Part shown: positions 20,593 to 28,828 of the stretch, piece by piece
Numbering within the stretch: the stretch's first letter is position 1
Layout: each line of letters opens with the position of its first letter
Source: Bordetella genomosp. 1
GTDB taxonomy: Bacteria; Pseudomonadota; Gammaproteobacteria; Burkholderiales; Burkholderiaceae_B
DNA length: 64,000 nucleotides
Direction: 5' to 3'
Assembly (NCBI RefSeq): GCF_002261335.1
Contig: NZ_NEVL01000003.1
Span: 496,001 to 560,000 of the forward strand
Translations under genes and position numbers: made by a program
Notes under the pieces: generated by a model
The model's database searches: none
Told to the model about the DNA's origin: nothing
The model's input: only the letters and a program-made list of their open reading frames with translations

Positions 20593-21504
20593 TCACACCC
20601 CCGCCTGCGCGGCGATCTCGGCCTGGGCGGTGACCCAGTCGCGGAACTGCGCCAGCGGCGGATAGCCGGCGCGGTCCTCGCGGTAGATCAGGTAGTAGCC
20701 GAGCGGATCGGGCATCTCGCCCGCCATCGCGATCCGCACGGTGCCCGCGCGCAACTCCTCCTCGACGAAGTCGCGCGGCACCAGCCCCACGCCGATGCCG
20801 GCGATCACGGCCTGGATCAGGTGCGAGGTCAGCTCGAAATCCGGGCCCGGCCGCAACTGGTTGGCGGGGATCCCGCGCGCCGCGAACCAGCGCGTCCAGT
20901 TTTCCGGCCGGGCCTTGACCCGCAGCAGCAGATGGCGCGCCAGGTCGCGCGCCGCCGCATGCGGGCCGCCGGCCTGCAGCGCCGGGCTGATGATGGGCAC
21001 CAGGTGCTCGTCCATCAGCAGATGCGCGCGGCATCCCGGCCAGGTGCCGTCGCCCACCGCGATGTAGGCGTCCATGCCCGAGCGCTCCAGGTCGACGTGG
21101 CCCACCCGGGAATGGATGTGCACCTGCACCTGGCCGTAGCGCTTGTAGAAGTCGCTCAAGCGCGGCAGCAGCCATTTGGTGCCGAAGATGGGCAGCACCG
21201 CGAGGTGCAGCGCGCCCGCGCCGGGCCGGAACGCGATGGCCTGCAGCGTGGCGTTGCGCACGCCCGCGAGGTGATGCGACAGCTCGCGCTGGTACATCGC
21301 GCCTACCTCGGTGAGCGCGATGCGGCGTCCGGTGCGCTCGAACAGCGCCACGTCGATCAATGCCTCCAGCGCCTGCACCTGCTTGCTGATGGCGCTCTGG
21401 GTGGTCGAGAGCTCATGGGCGGCGCGCGTGAAGCTCTGGTGGCGGGCGGCGGCCTCGAAGGCCAGCAGCAGCGACATCGACGGCGTGAGCTTGCGCGGAT
21501 TCAT
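20593..21504 (-). CDS. LysR-family regulator (GcvA-like)
   Basis: 303 residues. ATG 21504 (MNPRKLTPSMSLLLAFEAAA) is preceded by AGGAG with good spacing, so longer frames were rejected. The helix-turn-helix is ELSTTQSAISKQVQALE. The effector domain carries GDGTWPGC and RPGPDFELTSHLIQAVIAG, a pattern of GcvA-type regulators. It is divergent from the SDR/DapA-like pair at 21741-23536 and probably controls it. Confidence 0.93.
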   Translation of the reverse strand: MNPRKLTPSMSLLLAFEAAARHQSFTRAAHELSTTQSAISKQVQALEALIDVALFERTGRRIALTEVGAMYQRELSHHLAGVRNATLQAIAFRPGAGALHLAVLPIFGTKWLLPRLSDFYKRYGQVQVHIHSRVGHVDLERSGMDAYIAVGDGTWPGCRAHLLMDEHLVPIISPALQAGGPHAAARDLARHLLLRVKARPENWTRWFAARGIPANQLRPGPDFELTSHLIQAVIAGIGVGLVPRDFVEEELRAGTVRIAMAGEMPDPLGYYLIYREDRAGYPPLAQFRDWVTAQAEIAAQAGV

Positions 21505-21562
21505 TCCATTTACTCCTGAAAATCCCGAAAAAGCTTCGTTTGCCGGGAGCCTGCACCACGCC

Positions 21563-21642
21563 GCAGAATACAGGAAATCGCTGCCGCGCCGCCCGAGCCC
21601 CGGGCGCACACGCACGAGGCCATATTCTGCCGGCTCCTGTAT
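21563..21642. promoter_or_regulatory. Nested inverted repeats in divergent promoter region
   Basis: GCAGAATA (21563-21570) recurs as its complement TATTCTGC (21623-21630). ATACAGGA (21568-21575) recurs as TCCTGTAT (21635-21642). Two inverted pairs within 80 bases of a divergent LysR promoter suggest regulator binding at paired sites, though this is not proven. Confidence 0.35.
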
Positions 21643-21740
21643 CGAGCCGACCGGCCCGTGCCGGCAGCCCGGCCGCGCGCCCCGGCGCCGGCCCGACCCG
21701 CGGCCGCGCAACAGGCGTCGCCGCTCACTGGAGCAGCACC

Positions 21741-22526
21741 ATGGATCTCGGAATTTCAAACAAAGTCGCGCTGGTACTGGGCGCCGGCGGCGGGCTGGGC
21801 GGCGCGATCGCGCAGGCGCTGGCCGCCGAGGGCGCGCAGGTGGCCGTGGCCGACATCGACCTGGACGCGGCGCAACGCACGGCCGCCGCCGTCGAGGCCG
21901 CGGGCGGCAAGGCCCTCGCGCTGCAATGGGACCTGGCCGACCTCGGCGCCATCGAGGCCCACATCGGCCGCATCGAGAGCCAGCTCGGCCCCGTCGACAT
22001 CCTGGTCAACAACACGGGCGGCCCGCCGCCCACGCCGGCCGGCGGCCAGGATCCGGCCGCCTGGCGCAAGTATTTCGACAGCATGGTGCTGCCGGTCTAT
22101 GCCATCACCGACCGCGTGCTGCCCGGCATGCGCGAGCGCCGCTGGGGCCGCGTCATCACCAGCACGTCGTCGGGCGTGATCGCGCCCATCGCCAACCTCG
22201 GCATCTCGAACTCGCTGCGCCTGGCCATCGTCGGCTGGTCCAAGCCCCTGGCGCGCGAAGTCGGCAAGGACGGCATCACGGTCAACATCGTGCTGCCCGG
22301 CCGCATCGCCACCGACCGCATCCAGTTTCTGGACGAGGCGCGCGCCAAGCGCGAGAACCGCAGCGTGGCGTCGGTGGCCGAGGAAAGCACGGCCAGCATT
22401 CCCGCCGGCCGCTACGGCAAGCCGGCGGAGTACGGCGGCGTGGTCGCCTTCCTGGCGAGCCAGCAGGCCAGCTACATCACCGGCTCGACCCTGCGGGTCG
22501 ACGGCGGCATGATCCAGAGCATCTGA
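21741..22526 (+). CDS. SDR-family oxidoreductase lacking the usual catalytic tyrosine
   Basis: 261 residues from ATG 21741, with GGAG upstream. The cofactor site is GAGGGLGGAIA, the NNAG position reads NNTGGPPP, and the end is GSTLRVDGGMIQSI. The active-site Ser region is present (STSSGVIAPIANLGISN), but the Tyr of YxxxK is replaced: the equivalent stretch reads ISNSLRLAIVGWSKPLA. The GGPPP-type SDR subgroup generally shows this change, so it is a family trait and not a mutation. It is 68 bases upstream of the DapA-like gene and probably co-transcribed with it. Confidence 0.88.
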   Translation: MDLGISNKVALVLGAGGGLGGAIAQALAAEGAQVAVADIDLDAAQRTAAAVEAAGGKALALQWDLADLGAIEAHIGRIESQLGPVDILVNNTGGPPPTPAGGQDPAAWRKYFDSMVLPVYAITDRVLPGMRERRWGRVITSTSSGVIAPIANLGISNSLRLAIVGWSKPLAREVGKDGITVNIVLPGRIATDRIQFLDEARAKRENRSVASVAEESTASIPAGRYGKPAEYGGVVAFLASQQASYITGSTLRVDGGMIQSI

Positions 22527-22594
22527 CACCGGGGCGCGCTTGCACCGGCGCCCCGCCATTACGCTTGAGACAGACCTACAAGGAGGAACACCCC

Positions 22595-23536
22595 ATGCCG
22601 CTGCTGACTTCCGACGCCAAAGGCGTCTACCCGATCGCACCGACCCCGTTCTTCGACGACGGCCGCATCGACACCGCCTCGATCGACCGCATGATGGACT
22701 TCTATCATTCCATCGGCGCCACCGGCGTGACCGTGCTGGGCCAGTTGGGCGAGGCCCAGAAGCTCGAGCACACCGAATCGCTCGAGGTGGCGAGCCAGGT
22801 GATCGGCCGGGCCGACAAGCTGCCCGTGATCGTGGGCGTGTCCGCGCCCGGCTTCGCCGCCATGCGCGCGCTCACGCACGAGGTAATGGCGCGCGGCGCG
22901 GCCGGCGTCATGATCGCGCCGCCCAACACGCTGCGCACCGACGACCAGATCGTGAACTACTACCGCCAGGCCGTGGAGGCCATCGGCGCCGACGTGCCCT
23001 TCGTGCTGCAGGACTACCCGCTGACGTTCTCGGTGCAGATGAGCGTGGGCGTGATCAAGCGCATCGTCGACGAGCTGCCCTCGTGCGTGATGCTCAAGCA
23101 CGAAGACTGGCCCGGCCTGGAGAAGATCTCGTCGCTGCGCGCGCTCGAGAAGGAAGGCAAGCTGCGCCACATCTCGATCCTGTGCGGCAACAACGGCCTG
23201 TTCCTCGACTACGAGGTCGAGCGCGGCGCCGACGGCGCCAACACCGGCTACGCCTTCCCCGACATGCTGGTCGACATCGTCAGGCTCAATGCGCAGGGCG
23301 ACCGCGAGGCGGCGCACGACCTGTTCGACGCCCACCTGCCGCTGCTGCGCTACGAGCAGCAGCCCGGCGTGGGCCTGGCCGTGCGCAAGTACATCCTGAT
23401 GCGCCGCGGCGTGCTGAGCTCGGCCGCGCAACGCAAGCCGGCCGCGCCGATGTCGGCCGTGGCGCGCACCGAGGTCGACCACCTGCTGGCGCGCCTGGCG
23501 AAGAAGGATCCGCGCGCGGGCAAGCTGGTGGGTTGA
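22595..23536 (+). CDS. DapA-family (dihydrodipicolinate synthase-like) aldolase or lyase
   Basis: 313 residues from ATG 22595 with a perfect AGGAGG ribosome site. TIM-barrel class I aldolase: the Schiff-base lysine is Lys168 in CVMLKHEDW and the proton-relay tyrosine is Tyr141 in LQDYPLTF. The pyruvate-binding GxxGE-type motif is altered to VLGQLGEAQKL, unlike true DapA, so a catabolic role on a 2-oxo acid or similar compound is more likely than lysine synthesis. It is grouped with an SDR gene under a GcvA-like LysR. Confidence 0.88.
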   Translation: MPLLTSDAKGVYPIAPTPFFDDGRIDTASIDRMMDFYHSIGATGVTVLGQLGEAQKLEHTESLEVASQVIGRADKLPVIVGVSAPGFAAMRALTHEVMARGAAGVMIAPPNTLRTDDQIVNYYRQAVEAIGADVPFVLQDYPLTFSVQMSVGVIKRIVDELPSCVMLKHEDWPGLEKISSLRALEKEGKLRHISILCGNNGLFLDYEVERGADGANTGYAFPDMLVDIVRLNAQGDREAAHDLFDAHLPLLRYEQQPGVGLAVRKYILMRRGVLSSAAQRKPAAPMSAVARTEVDHLLARLAKKDPRAGKLVG

Positions 23537-23580
23537 GCGCGGCGCAGTGGCCTTTCGCGTCGTTCGGAAGGGCCGCTGCG

Positions 23581-23678
23581 GCGCCCTGCCTTGCACGCTG
23601 GCCGGGGCGCGGCGGTGGCCGGGTCGGGTTCGCCGCCCCGCCCTGCCACCCCCGATCCCCGCGCCCTGCCTTGCACGC
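23581..23678. repeat. 18-bp direct repeat pair
   Basis: GCGCCCTGCCTTGCACGC occurs at 23581-23598 and again at 23661-23678, exactly 80 bases apart, in the 152-base gap between two convergent genes. No hairpin with a T run was seen. Its role is unknown. Confidence 0.6.
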
Positions 23679-23688
23679 CGCCGCGCGC

Positions 23689-25350
23689 CTACACCTTGGC
23701 CGCGTGGCGGGCCTGCAGCTTCAGGCCGGCCAGCATCAGCGCGAGGCTGAGGATCACGGCCAGCGTCGCCATCGCCATGCCGGCGCCGACCGAGCCCTGT
23801 TCGAACTGGCGCCAGACGTAGATCGACACCGTCTGCATGCCGGCCGGCGCCAGCAGCAGCGAGGTGACGAGCTCGCGCGAGGCCACGGCGAACACCATCA
23901 TCATGGCCGCGATCACGCTCGGCGCGGTGAGCGGCAGCGTCACGTGCCACAGCGCGCGCAGCACGCCCGCGCCATGTACCCGCGCGCTGGCCTCCAGCGT
24001 CGGCCCGAGCTGGGCCAGCGCCGCGCTGGCATAGCGCATCGGATAGGGCAACAGCAGGCAACTGTAGGAACACAGCAGCAACACCCAGGTGCCATACGGC
24101 GTCGCCGGCCAGAACGGCTGGTTCCAGGCCAGGATCAGCCCCACCCCCACCACCACGCCGGGCAAGGCCGCCGGCAGCAACGCGAGCGCATCGATCGCTG
24201 CCGCGCCGCGCACGTGCCGGCCCGCCACCAGCCAGGCCGCCAGGAAACCCAGCGCACCCGTCAGGACGGCCGCTCCCGCGGCGAGCGCCAGGCTGGTGCC
24301 CAGCGCGCCGAAGGCATCGGCATCGGCGCCGAACAGCGCGGCGAAGTTCGCAAGCGTGAAGTTGCCCGGCGCCAGCCCGCCCGACAGCGTGCGCTGCAGC
24401 GCGCTGATCGCCATCGCGGCCAGCGGCGCGCCGGCGGCCGCGAACGCGACCAGCGCGAACAGGGCCAGCACCGGCCAGCGCCAGGCGCCCAGCGCCGCGT
24501 GCGCGAGCGGCACCGGCTTGCCATTCGTGGTGTCGAAGTTGCGGCCGGCCAGCACGGCACGCTGCACGGCGAAGGCCGTGAGCGCGAGCGCCACCAGCAC
24601 CAGCGACAGCAGCGCCGCGCCCGACAGGTCGATGGGCCAGTCCGCCAGGCGCCGTTCGATCGCGGTGGTGAGCACCGACACGCCGGCCTGCGCACCGAGC
24701 GCCGCCGGCACGCCGTATTCTTCGATGGCGAGCGTGAACGCCAGCAACAGGCTGGCCGCGATGGCCGGCAGCGCCAGCGGCAAGGTCACCCGCATGAAGG
24801 CCGTGGCCGCGCTCGCGCCGCACACGCGCGCCACCTGCGCCAGCCGGGCGCCGCTGGCGGCCATGCTGCGCGACACCGCGAAGTACACCACCGGGAACGC
24901 GCTCAGGCCCATGATGAGGATCACGCCCAGCCGCGAATGCAGCAGGCCGCCGAGGTCCGTGCCGGTGAGCTGCCAGAGGTAGCCGCGCGGCTGCAGCGCC
25001 ATCGTCCACGACAAGGCGGCGATGTACGGCGGCAGCAGGAACGGCAACAGGAACAGCAGGTCCCAGGGCCGCGCGCCGGGCAGGCGGCACAGGCCGCGCA
25101 GCGTGCCCAGCGGCAGCCCGATGGCGCCCGCGACCGCCGCCACGCCCAGGCCGAGCCCGAGCGTCTGGCCCAGCAGGCTCCAGAGCGCGGGATCGCCGAG
25201 CGCCTGCGGCCAGGCGCCGAACGGCGCCCGCAGCGAGCCCTCGCCCAGGTGCGGGAAGACGGCCTGGAGCGCCACGAAACCCACCGGCAGCGCGACGAGC
25301 ACCATCAGGGCGGCTGCCACGGCAGCCGCCAACAGATAAACGCTTTTCAT
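23689..25350 (-). CDS. ABC transporter permease, iron(III)-type, fused double domain
   Basis: 553 residues from ATG 25350 (MKSVYLLAAAVAAALMVLVA). About twelve membrane helices in two similar halves, each with a permease loop: RVCGASAATAFMRVTLPLAL near residue 180 and RVHGAGVLRALWHVTLPLTA near residue 465. A fused permease of this size is typical of FbpB-type ferric ion importers and some phosphonate or thiamine importers. It follows the binding-protein gene by 19 bases and is the last gene of the porin-ATPase-binding protein-permease operon. Confidence 0.9.
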   Translation of the reverse strand: MKSVYLLAAAVAAALMVLVALPVGFVALQAVFPHLGEGSLRAPFGAWPQALGDPALWSLLGQTLGLGLGVAAVAGAIGLPLGTLRGLCRLPGARPWDLLFLLPFLLPPYIAALSWTMALQPRGYLWQLTGTDLGGLLHSRLGVILIMGLSAFPVVYFAVSRSMAASGARLAQVARVCGASAATAFMRVTLPLALPAIAASLLLAFTLAIEEYGVPAALGAQAGVSVLTTAIERRLADWPIDLSGAALLSLVLVALALTAFAVQRAVLAGRNFDTTNGKPVPLAHAALGAWRWPVLALFALVAFAAAGAPLAAMAISALQRTLSGGLAPGNFTLANFAALFGADADAFGALGTSLALAAGAAVLTGALGFLAAWLVAGRHVRGAAAIDALALLPAALPGVVVGVGLILAWNQPFWPATPYGTWVLLLCSYSCLLLPYPMRYASAALAQLGPTLEASARVHGAGVLRALWHVTLPLTAPSVIAAMMMVFAVASRELVTSLLLAPAGMQTVSIYVWRQFEQGSVGAGMAMATLAVILSLALMLAGLKLQARHAAKV

Positions 25351-25369
25351 GGCGTTGCGCCGTTCGGGA

Positions 25370-26362
25370 TCAGTGCTGGCCGAACAGCTTGGCGAAGCGC
25401 GCGAGCGCCTGCTCGCGGCCACCCTGGGCCTCGCCCGCACCGGCCTCGAGCACCTTGATGTCGCGCATCGGCGGCCGGCGCGCGGCCACGTCCTCGCGCG
25501 CCGGGATCAGCCAGGCGTCGGCCACGGCGGCCTGGCCGGGCTCGGACAGCACGTAGTCGATGAAGGCACGCGCCTGCTCGGGCGAGCGGCTCGATTTGAG
25601 GATCATCATCGGCCGCGGCGCGATCACGGTGCCGCTCTGCGGGAAGATGACCTTGATCTTCTCGCCCTTCTGGATGCTGGCGTAGGCGACGTAGTCCACG
25701 CCGCCGAACACGGCGGCCTTGGCGCCCTGCAGCACCGGGGTGAGCGCCTGGGCATTGGGGCCCGAGACGGTCATGCCGTTGTCGCGCAGTTGCGCGAGCA
25801 ACTTCCAGGGCGCGTCGCCCTGCGCATTCTGCAGGCCCAAGAGCAGGTCGATGGTGGCGCCGGACAGGGCCGGGTCGGGCATGGTCACGGCCGACTTGTA
25901 GGCCGGCGTGGCCAGGTCGGCCCAGTCGGCCGGTTCGGGCGTGCCGGTGCTGCTGTTCCAGACGATGCCGAGTGCGGAGATGCCTTGCGCCACGTAGGTG
26001 GCGGTGCGCAAGCGCTCGGGCACACGGGCGGCGTTGGCGCTCTGGTGCGCCAGCAGCAGGCCGCGCGCGTCCATGTCTTGTGCGGTGTCCCACGAGGCCG
26101 AGATCAGCACGTCGGCGCGCGGGTTGGCGGCTTCGGCCTCCAGCCGCGCCATCACCTTGCCGGTGGTGGCCTGGAACACGTCGACGCGCACGCCGGTCTG
26201 CCTGGTGTAGCCCTCGGCGAGCTGCTTGATCAAAGTGCCGGGACCGGCCGTGTACACGGTGAGCGCCCGGGCGGGCGTATCCGCGTGGGCTGCGCCGCCG
26301 GCGCCGAGGGTGAGTGCCATAAGGAGACGAATCATCGTCCGGGAGGAAACGGGGGCGACCAT
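25370..26362 (-). CDS. ABC transporter substrate-binding protein (iron(III)/AEP-like)
   Basis: 330 residues from ATG 26362, preceded by AAGGAA. The signal peptide ends near GGAAHA. The mature part starts LTVYTAGPGTLIKQLAEGY and has RADVLISASWDTAQDMDARG and IVWNSST, typical of the ferric ion, 2-aminoethylphosphonate and spermidine-like type. The conserved tandem tyrosines that hold iron in FbpA are not obvious near the C-terminal hinge (VDYVAYASIQKG is the nearest), so iron as the ligand is uncertain. It sits between the ATPase and permease genes. Confidence 0.85.
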   Translation of the reverse strand: MVAPVSSRTMIRLLMALTLGAGGAAHADTPARALTVYTAGPGTLIKQLAEGYTRQTGVRVDVFQATTGKVMARLEAEAANPRADVLISASWDTAQDMDARGLLLAHQSANAARVPERLRTATYVAQGISALGIVWNSSTGTPEPADWADLATPAYKSAVTMPDPALSGATIDLLLGLQNAQGDAPWKLLAQLRDNGMTVSGPNAQALTPVLQGAKAAVFGGVDYVAYASIQKGEKIKVIFPQSGTVIAPRPMMILKSSRSPEQARAFIDYVLSEPGQAAVADAWLIPAREDVAARRPPMRDIKVLEAGAGEAQGGREQALARFAKLFGQH

Positions 26363-26377
26363 TTTATGAAGATTCCT

Positions 26378-27067
26378 TTAAGTATTTATGACAGCCGTCA
26401 CACGCCCTGCCTCCATGCGGGCCACCTGGTGGGCCAGCGCATGGGCTTCATCGTGGTCGTGCGTCACATAGACGGCGGTCGTGCCGAGACGGCGCAGCAG
26501 CGCACCGATTTCGGTGCAGAGCGATTCGCGCAGGTCGCGGTCGAGATTGGAGAGAGGCTCGTCGAACAGCAGCAGCGCGGGCTGGGCCACGATGGCGCGC
26601 GCAAGCGCCACGCGCTGCTGCTGCCCGCCCGACAGTTGCGACGGGCGGCGGGCGTCGAGGTGCGACAGGCCCACCAGCGCCAGCGCGTCGGCCACGCGGG
26701 CCTCGCGCTCGGCGCGCGGCACGCGCCGCATCGCCAGCGGAAACGCCACGTTCTGCGCCACGCTCATGTGCGGCCACAGCGCGTAGTCCTGGAACACCAT
26801 GCCCAGGTCGCGCCCTTCGGGCGGCACGAACGCGCCCGGCGCGCACATCGTGCGCCCGCTGAACGCGATTGCGCCGCTGTCCGGACGCAGCAGGCCGGCC
26901 AGCGATTTCAGCAGCGTGCTCTTGCCGCAGCCCGAGGGGCCGAGCAAGGCAAGCACCGTGCCGGCCGGCACCTCGAGATCGACCCCGGCCAGCACGACGT
27001 GCCCGTGGTAGGCGTGGCGCAGGCCACGCACTGCCACGTCGGCGCCGCGGATTGGCGCCGCCGCCAT
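26378..27067 (-). CDS. ABC transporter ATP-binding protein
   Basis: 229 residues from ATG 27067, which overlaps the porin stop (TGATG). Walker A is GPSGCGKST (about residues 43-51), Q-loop VFQDYALWPH, signature LSGGQQQRVALARA, Walker B LLLFDEPLSNLD and H-loop VTHDHDEA. FbpC/PotA-type ATPases normally carry about 100 more residues of TOBE domain. This one ends right after the H-loop region (MEAGRVTAVINT), so that regulatory part is missing. It energises the fused permease downstream. Confidence 0.9.
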   Translation of the reverse strand: MAAAPIRGADVAVRGLRHAYHGHVVLAGVDLEVPAGTVLALLGPSGCGKSTLLKSLAGLLRPDSGAIAFSGRTMCAPGAFVPPEGRDLGMVFQDYALWPHMSVAQNVAFPLAMRRVPRAEREARVADALALVGLSHLDARRPSQLSGGQQQRVALARAIVAQPALLLFDEPLSNLDRDLRESLCTEIGALLRRLGTTAVYVTHDHDEAHALAHQVARMEAGRVTAVINT

Positions 27068-28188
27068 CAGAAGCGGTGGCGCAGGCCGACGGCCACGCCC
27101 AGCTGGTTGCGGCCCGGCTCGACGTTGACGCCGTACTTGCCGCCGATCACGCTGACCGACGAGCCGTTGTGGTTGAGCGCATACGAGCCCAGCGCATACA
27201 GCGTGGTGCGCTTGGACAGGTCGTATTCGCTGCCGAGCACCAGCAGCGTGGGCTTCTGGTCGTCGAGGTCGCCCTGCACCGCGGGGCACGACACGCCGTT
27301 CATGTTGTCGCAGGTATTGCCGTCCATGTGATAGACGGCCAGCGACAGACGCGTCGCGGGCGTGGCCTGCCAGGCGGCGCCGACCCAGTACAGGCGGCTG
27401 ACGTAGTCGCGCTGGGTGAGCTTCTGCTCGAGCCAGCGATAGCCGCCGTAGACCTTCACGCCATCGAAGTCGTAGGCGAGCGCGGCCAGGATGCGGTCTT
27501 CACGGTTGCCGCTGTCGGCCGGCGCCTTGGGCGCGTCGGCACGCTTGGTGTGGTACAGCACCGCGGCGTCCCAGCCACCGCTCTGGTAGCGCAGGCCGCC
27601 GCCGATCATGCGGCCGGTGTTGGTGTCGGTCCAGCTCTGGTCGTTGTTCCAGCCGAAGCTGTAGTAGGCGCCGACCGACACCGGGCCGAGCTTGTTGGTG
27701 TACTTGATCGAGTTGTCCATGCGGTCGGAGAACGCAGGGTCGATCCGCTTGCCGCCGTAGGTGGCGTTCTCGAACGGATTGAACTTGCTCATCCAGTCGA
27801 TCATCAGCGTGTTGTGGCGGCCCAGCGTCAGGGTGCCGAAGCGGCGGTCGGCCAGGCCCACGTAGGCCTGGCGGCCGAACAGGCGGCCGCCCTGCAGCGT
27901 CTTGCCGTTGCCGACGTCGAAGCCCGACTCGAGCGCAAAGACCGTCTTCAGGCCATCGCCCAGGTCTTCGGTGCCGCGCAGGCCCCAGCGCGAGCCGTTC
28001 ATGTTGCCGGACGACATGCCGGTCTTCGATCGCCCTTCGGGGCCATGGGTCAGGGTCTGGACGCCCACGTCGATCAGGCCATAGAGCTGAACGGTGGAGC
28101 TGGGCGTGGCTGCGTGGGCGTTTGCGGCCGACAGCAGGAGAGCGGGCAGGCAGGCGCGTGCCGCCGCGGTGCGGATCAGGGATTTCAC
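27067..28188 (-). CDS. Outer-membrane porin, first gene of ABC uptake operon
   Basis: 373 residues from ATG 28188. The signal peptide ends at AANAHA. The mature protein starts SSTVQLYGLIDVGV, has the loop-3 type segment RLFGRQAYVGLADRRFGTLTLG, and ends in the beta-strand GVAVGLRHRF with C-terminal Phe, as in betaproteobacterial trimeric porins. Its stop overlaps the ABC ATPase start, an unusual translational coupling of an outer-membrane channel to an inner-membrane importer. It suggests the porin admits the same substrate. Confidence 0.92.
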   Translation of the reverse strand: MKSLIRTAAARACLPALLLSAANAHAATPSSTVQLYGLIDVGVQTLTHGPEGRSKTGMSSGNMNGSRWGLRGTEDLGDGLKTVFALESGFDVGNGKTLQGGRLFGRQAYVGLADRRFGTLTLGRHNTLMIDWMSKFNPFENATYGGKRIDPAFSDRMDNSIKYTNKLGPVSVGAYYSFGWNNDQSWTDTNTGRMIGGGLRYQSGGWDAAVLYHTKRADAPKAPADSGNREDRILAALAYDFDGVKVYGGYRWLEQKLTQRDYVSRLYWVGAAWQATPATRLSLAVYHMDGNTCDNMNGVSCPAVQGDLDDQKPTLLVLGSEYDLSKRTTLYALGSYALNHNGSSVSVIGGKYGVNVEPGRNQLGVAVGLRHRF

Positions 28189-28342
28189 AGGTTGTGTCCT
28201 CTTTGGGATTCAATCGGAGCGCACAGTCTAGGTATCGACTGCTACAACCACGTGACGGTCGTGCCCAATTGTTTGTGCACGCAACCATCTCCCCGCCCCT
28301 AAACCTGCCCACAAAAAAGCCGACCCCGAGGCCGGCTCCAAA

Positions 28343-28819
28343 ACAAAGGTGTCAGACTGCAATTATCCCGACAGCCCGCCTCCAAACAAAGGTGTCAGAC
28401 TGCAATTTCCACTGTCACCCACCCCACAAACAAAGGTGTCAGACTGCATTTTTCTCGGCAAGCGGAGCACCAAACAAAGGTGTCAGACTACATTTTCCGT
28501 CCCGCGAGCAAGCGGCAAAAATGCAGTCTGACACCTTTGTTGTGAGCAGCGCGGGATCAGAAAATGCAGTCTGACACCGTTGTTGCCGCGGCCGTCCGAT
28601 CGGCACGCGGCGGATAGCTGCTCACCGCTGGACACGCGCGCGCCCGCGCCATGCCGAGGCCGAAAACAATGGTGTCAGACTGCAATTTCCGCGGCATGAG
28701 GAGCACCAAACAAAGGTGTCAGACTACATTTTCCCGCCGCGCAGCAGACCGCAAAAATGCAGTCTGACACCTTTGTTTTGAGCAGCGCGGGATCGGAAAA
28801 TGCAGTCTGACACCTTTGT
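28343..28819. repeat. Cluster of ten 19-bp repeats (ACAAAGGTGTCAGACTGCA family)
   Basis: Forward units start at 28343, 28386, 28430, 28474, 28666 and 28710; reverse units at 28522, 28565, 28758 and 28801. Core ACAAAGGTGTCAGACTGCA, usually followed by T-rich sequence. Units 3-6 (28430-28583) recur as units 7-10 (28666-28819) at an exact offset of 236 bases, including the ACTACA variant, so a four-unit module was duplicated. Units 28474/28522 and 28710/28758 face each other and can form stems of about 23 base pairs with a 29-base loop. The cluster fills the gap between the porin operon promoter and the convergently ending small gene. Such arrays resemble REP-type elements mobilised by RAYT transposases, but no such gene is in the window. 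Confidence 0.9.
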
Positions 28820-28828
28820 TTGGAGGGG

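Noticed and set aside
20579..20596. Short inverted repeat GTGACG...CGTCAC between two convergent LysR genes
   Set aside because: Only six base pairs, no T run; too weak to call a terminator.
22529..22554. GC-rich hairpin CGGGGCGC/GCGCCCCG between the SDR and DapA-like genes
   Set aside because: No T run follows and the downstream gene has a strong ribosome site, so a terminator is not supported.
22540..25458. Long plus-strand open frame crossing the DapA-like gene and the antisense of the permease
   Set aside because: It reads out of frame through one real gene and antisense to another; low-complexity Arg/Gln/His product, no ribosome site.
28122..28574. Open frame of 150 codons over the repeat cluster
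   Set aside because: It is made of translated repeats (NKGVRLHF, TKVSDC and similar) and has no start signal; not coding.
28343..28819. Idea that the 19-bp repeat cluster is a CRISPR array
   Set aside because: Units are shorter than CRISPR repeats, occur in both orientations, have irregular spacing (43 to 192 bases between starts) and no cas gene is near.
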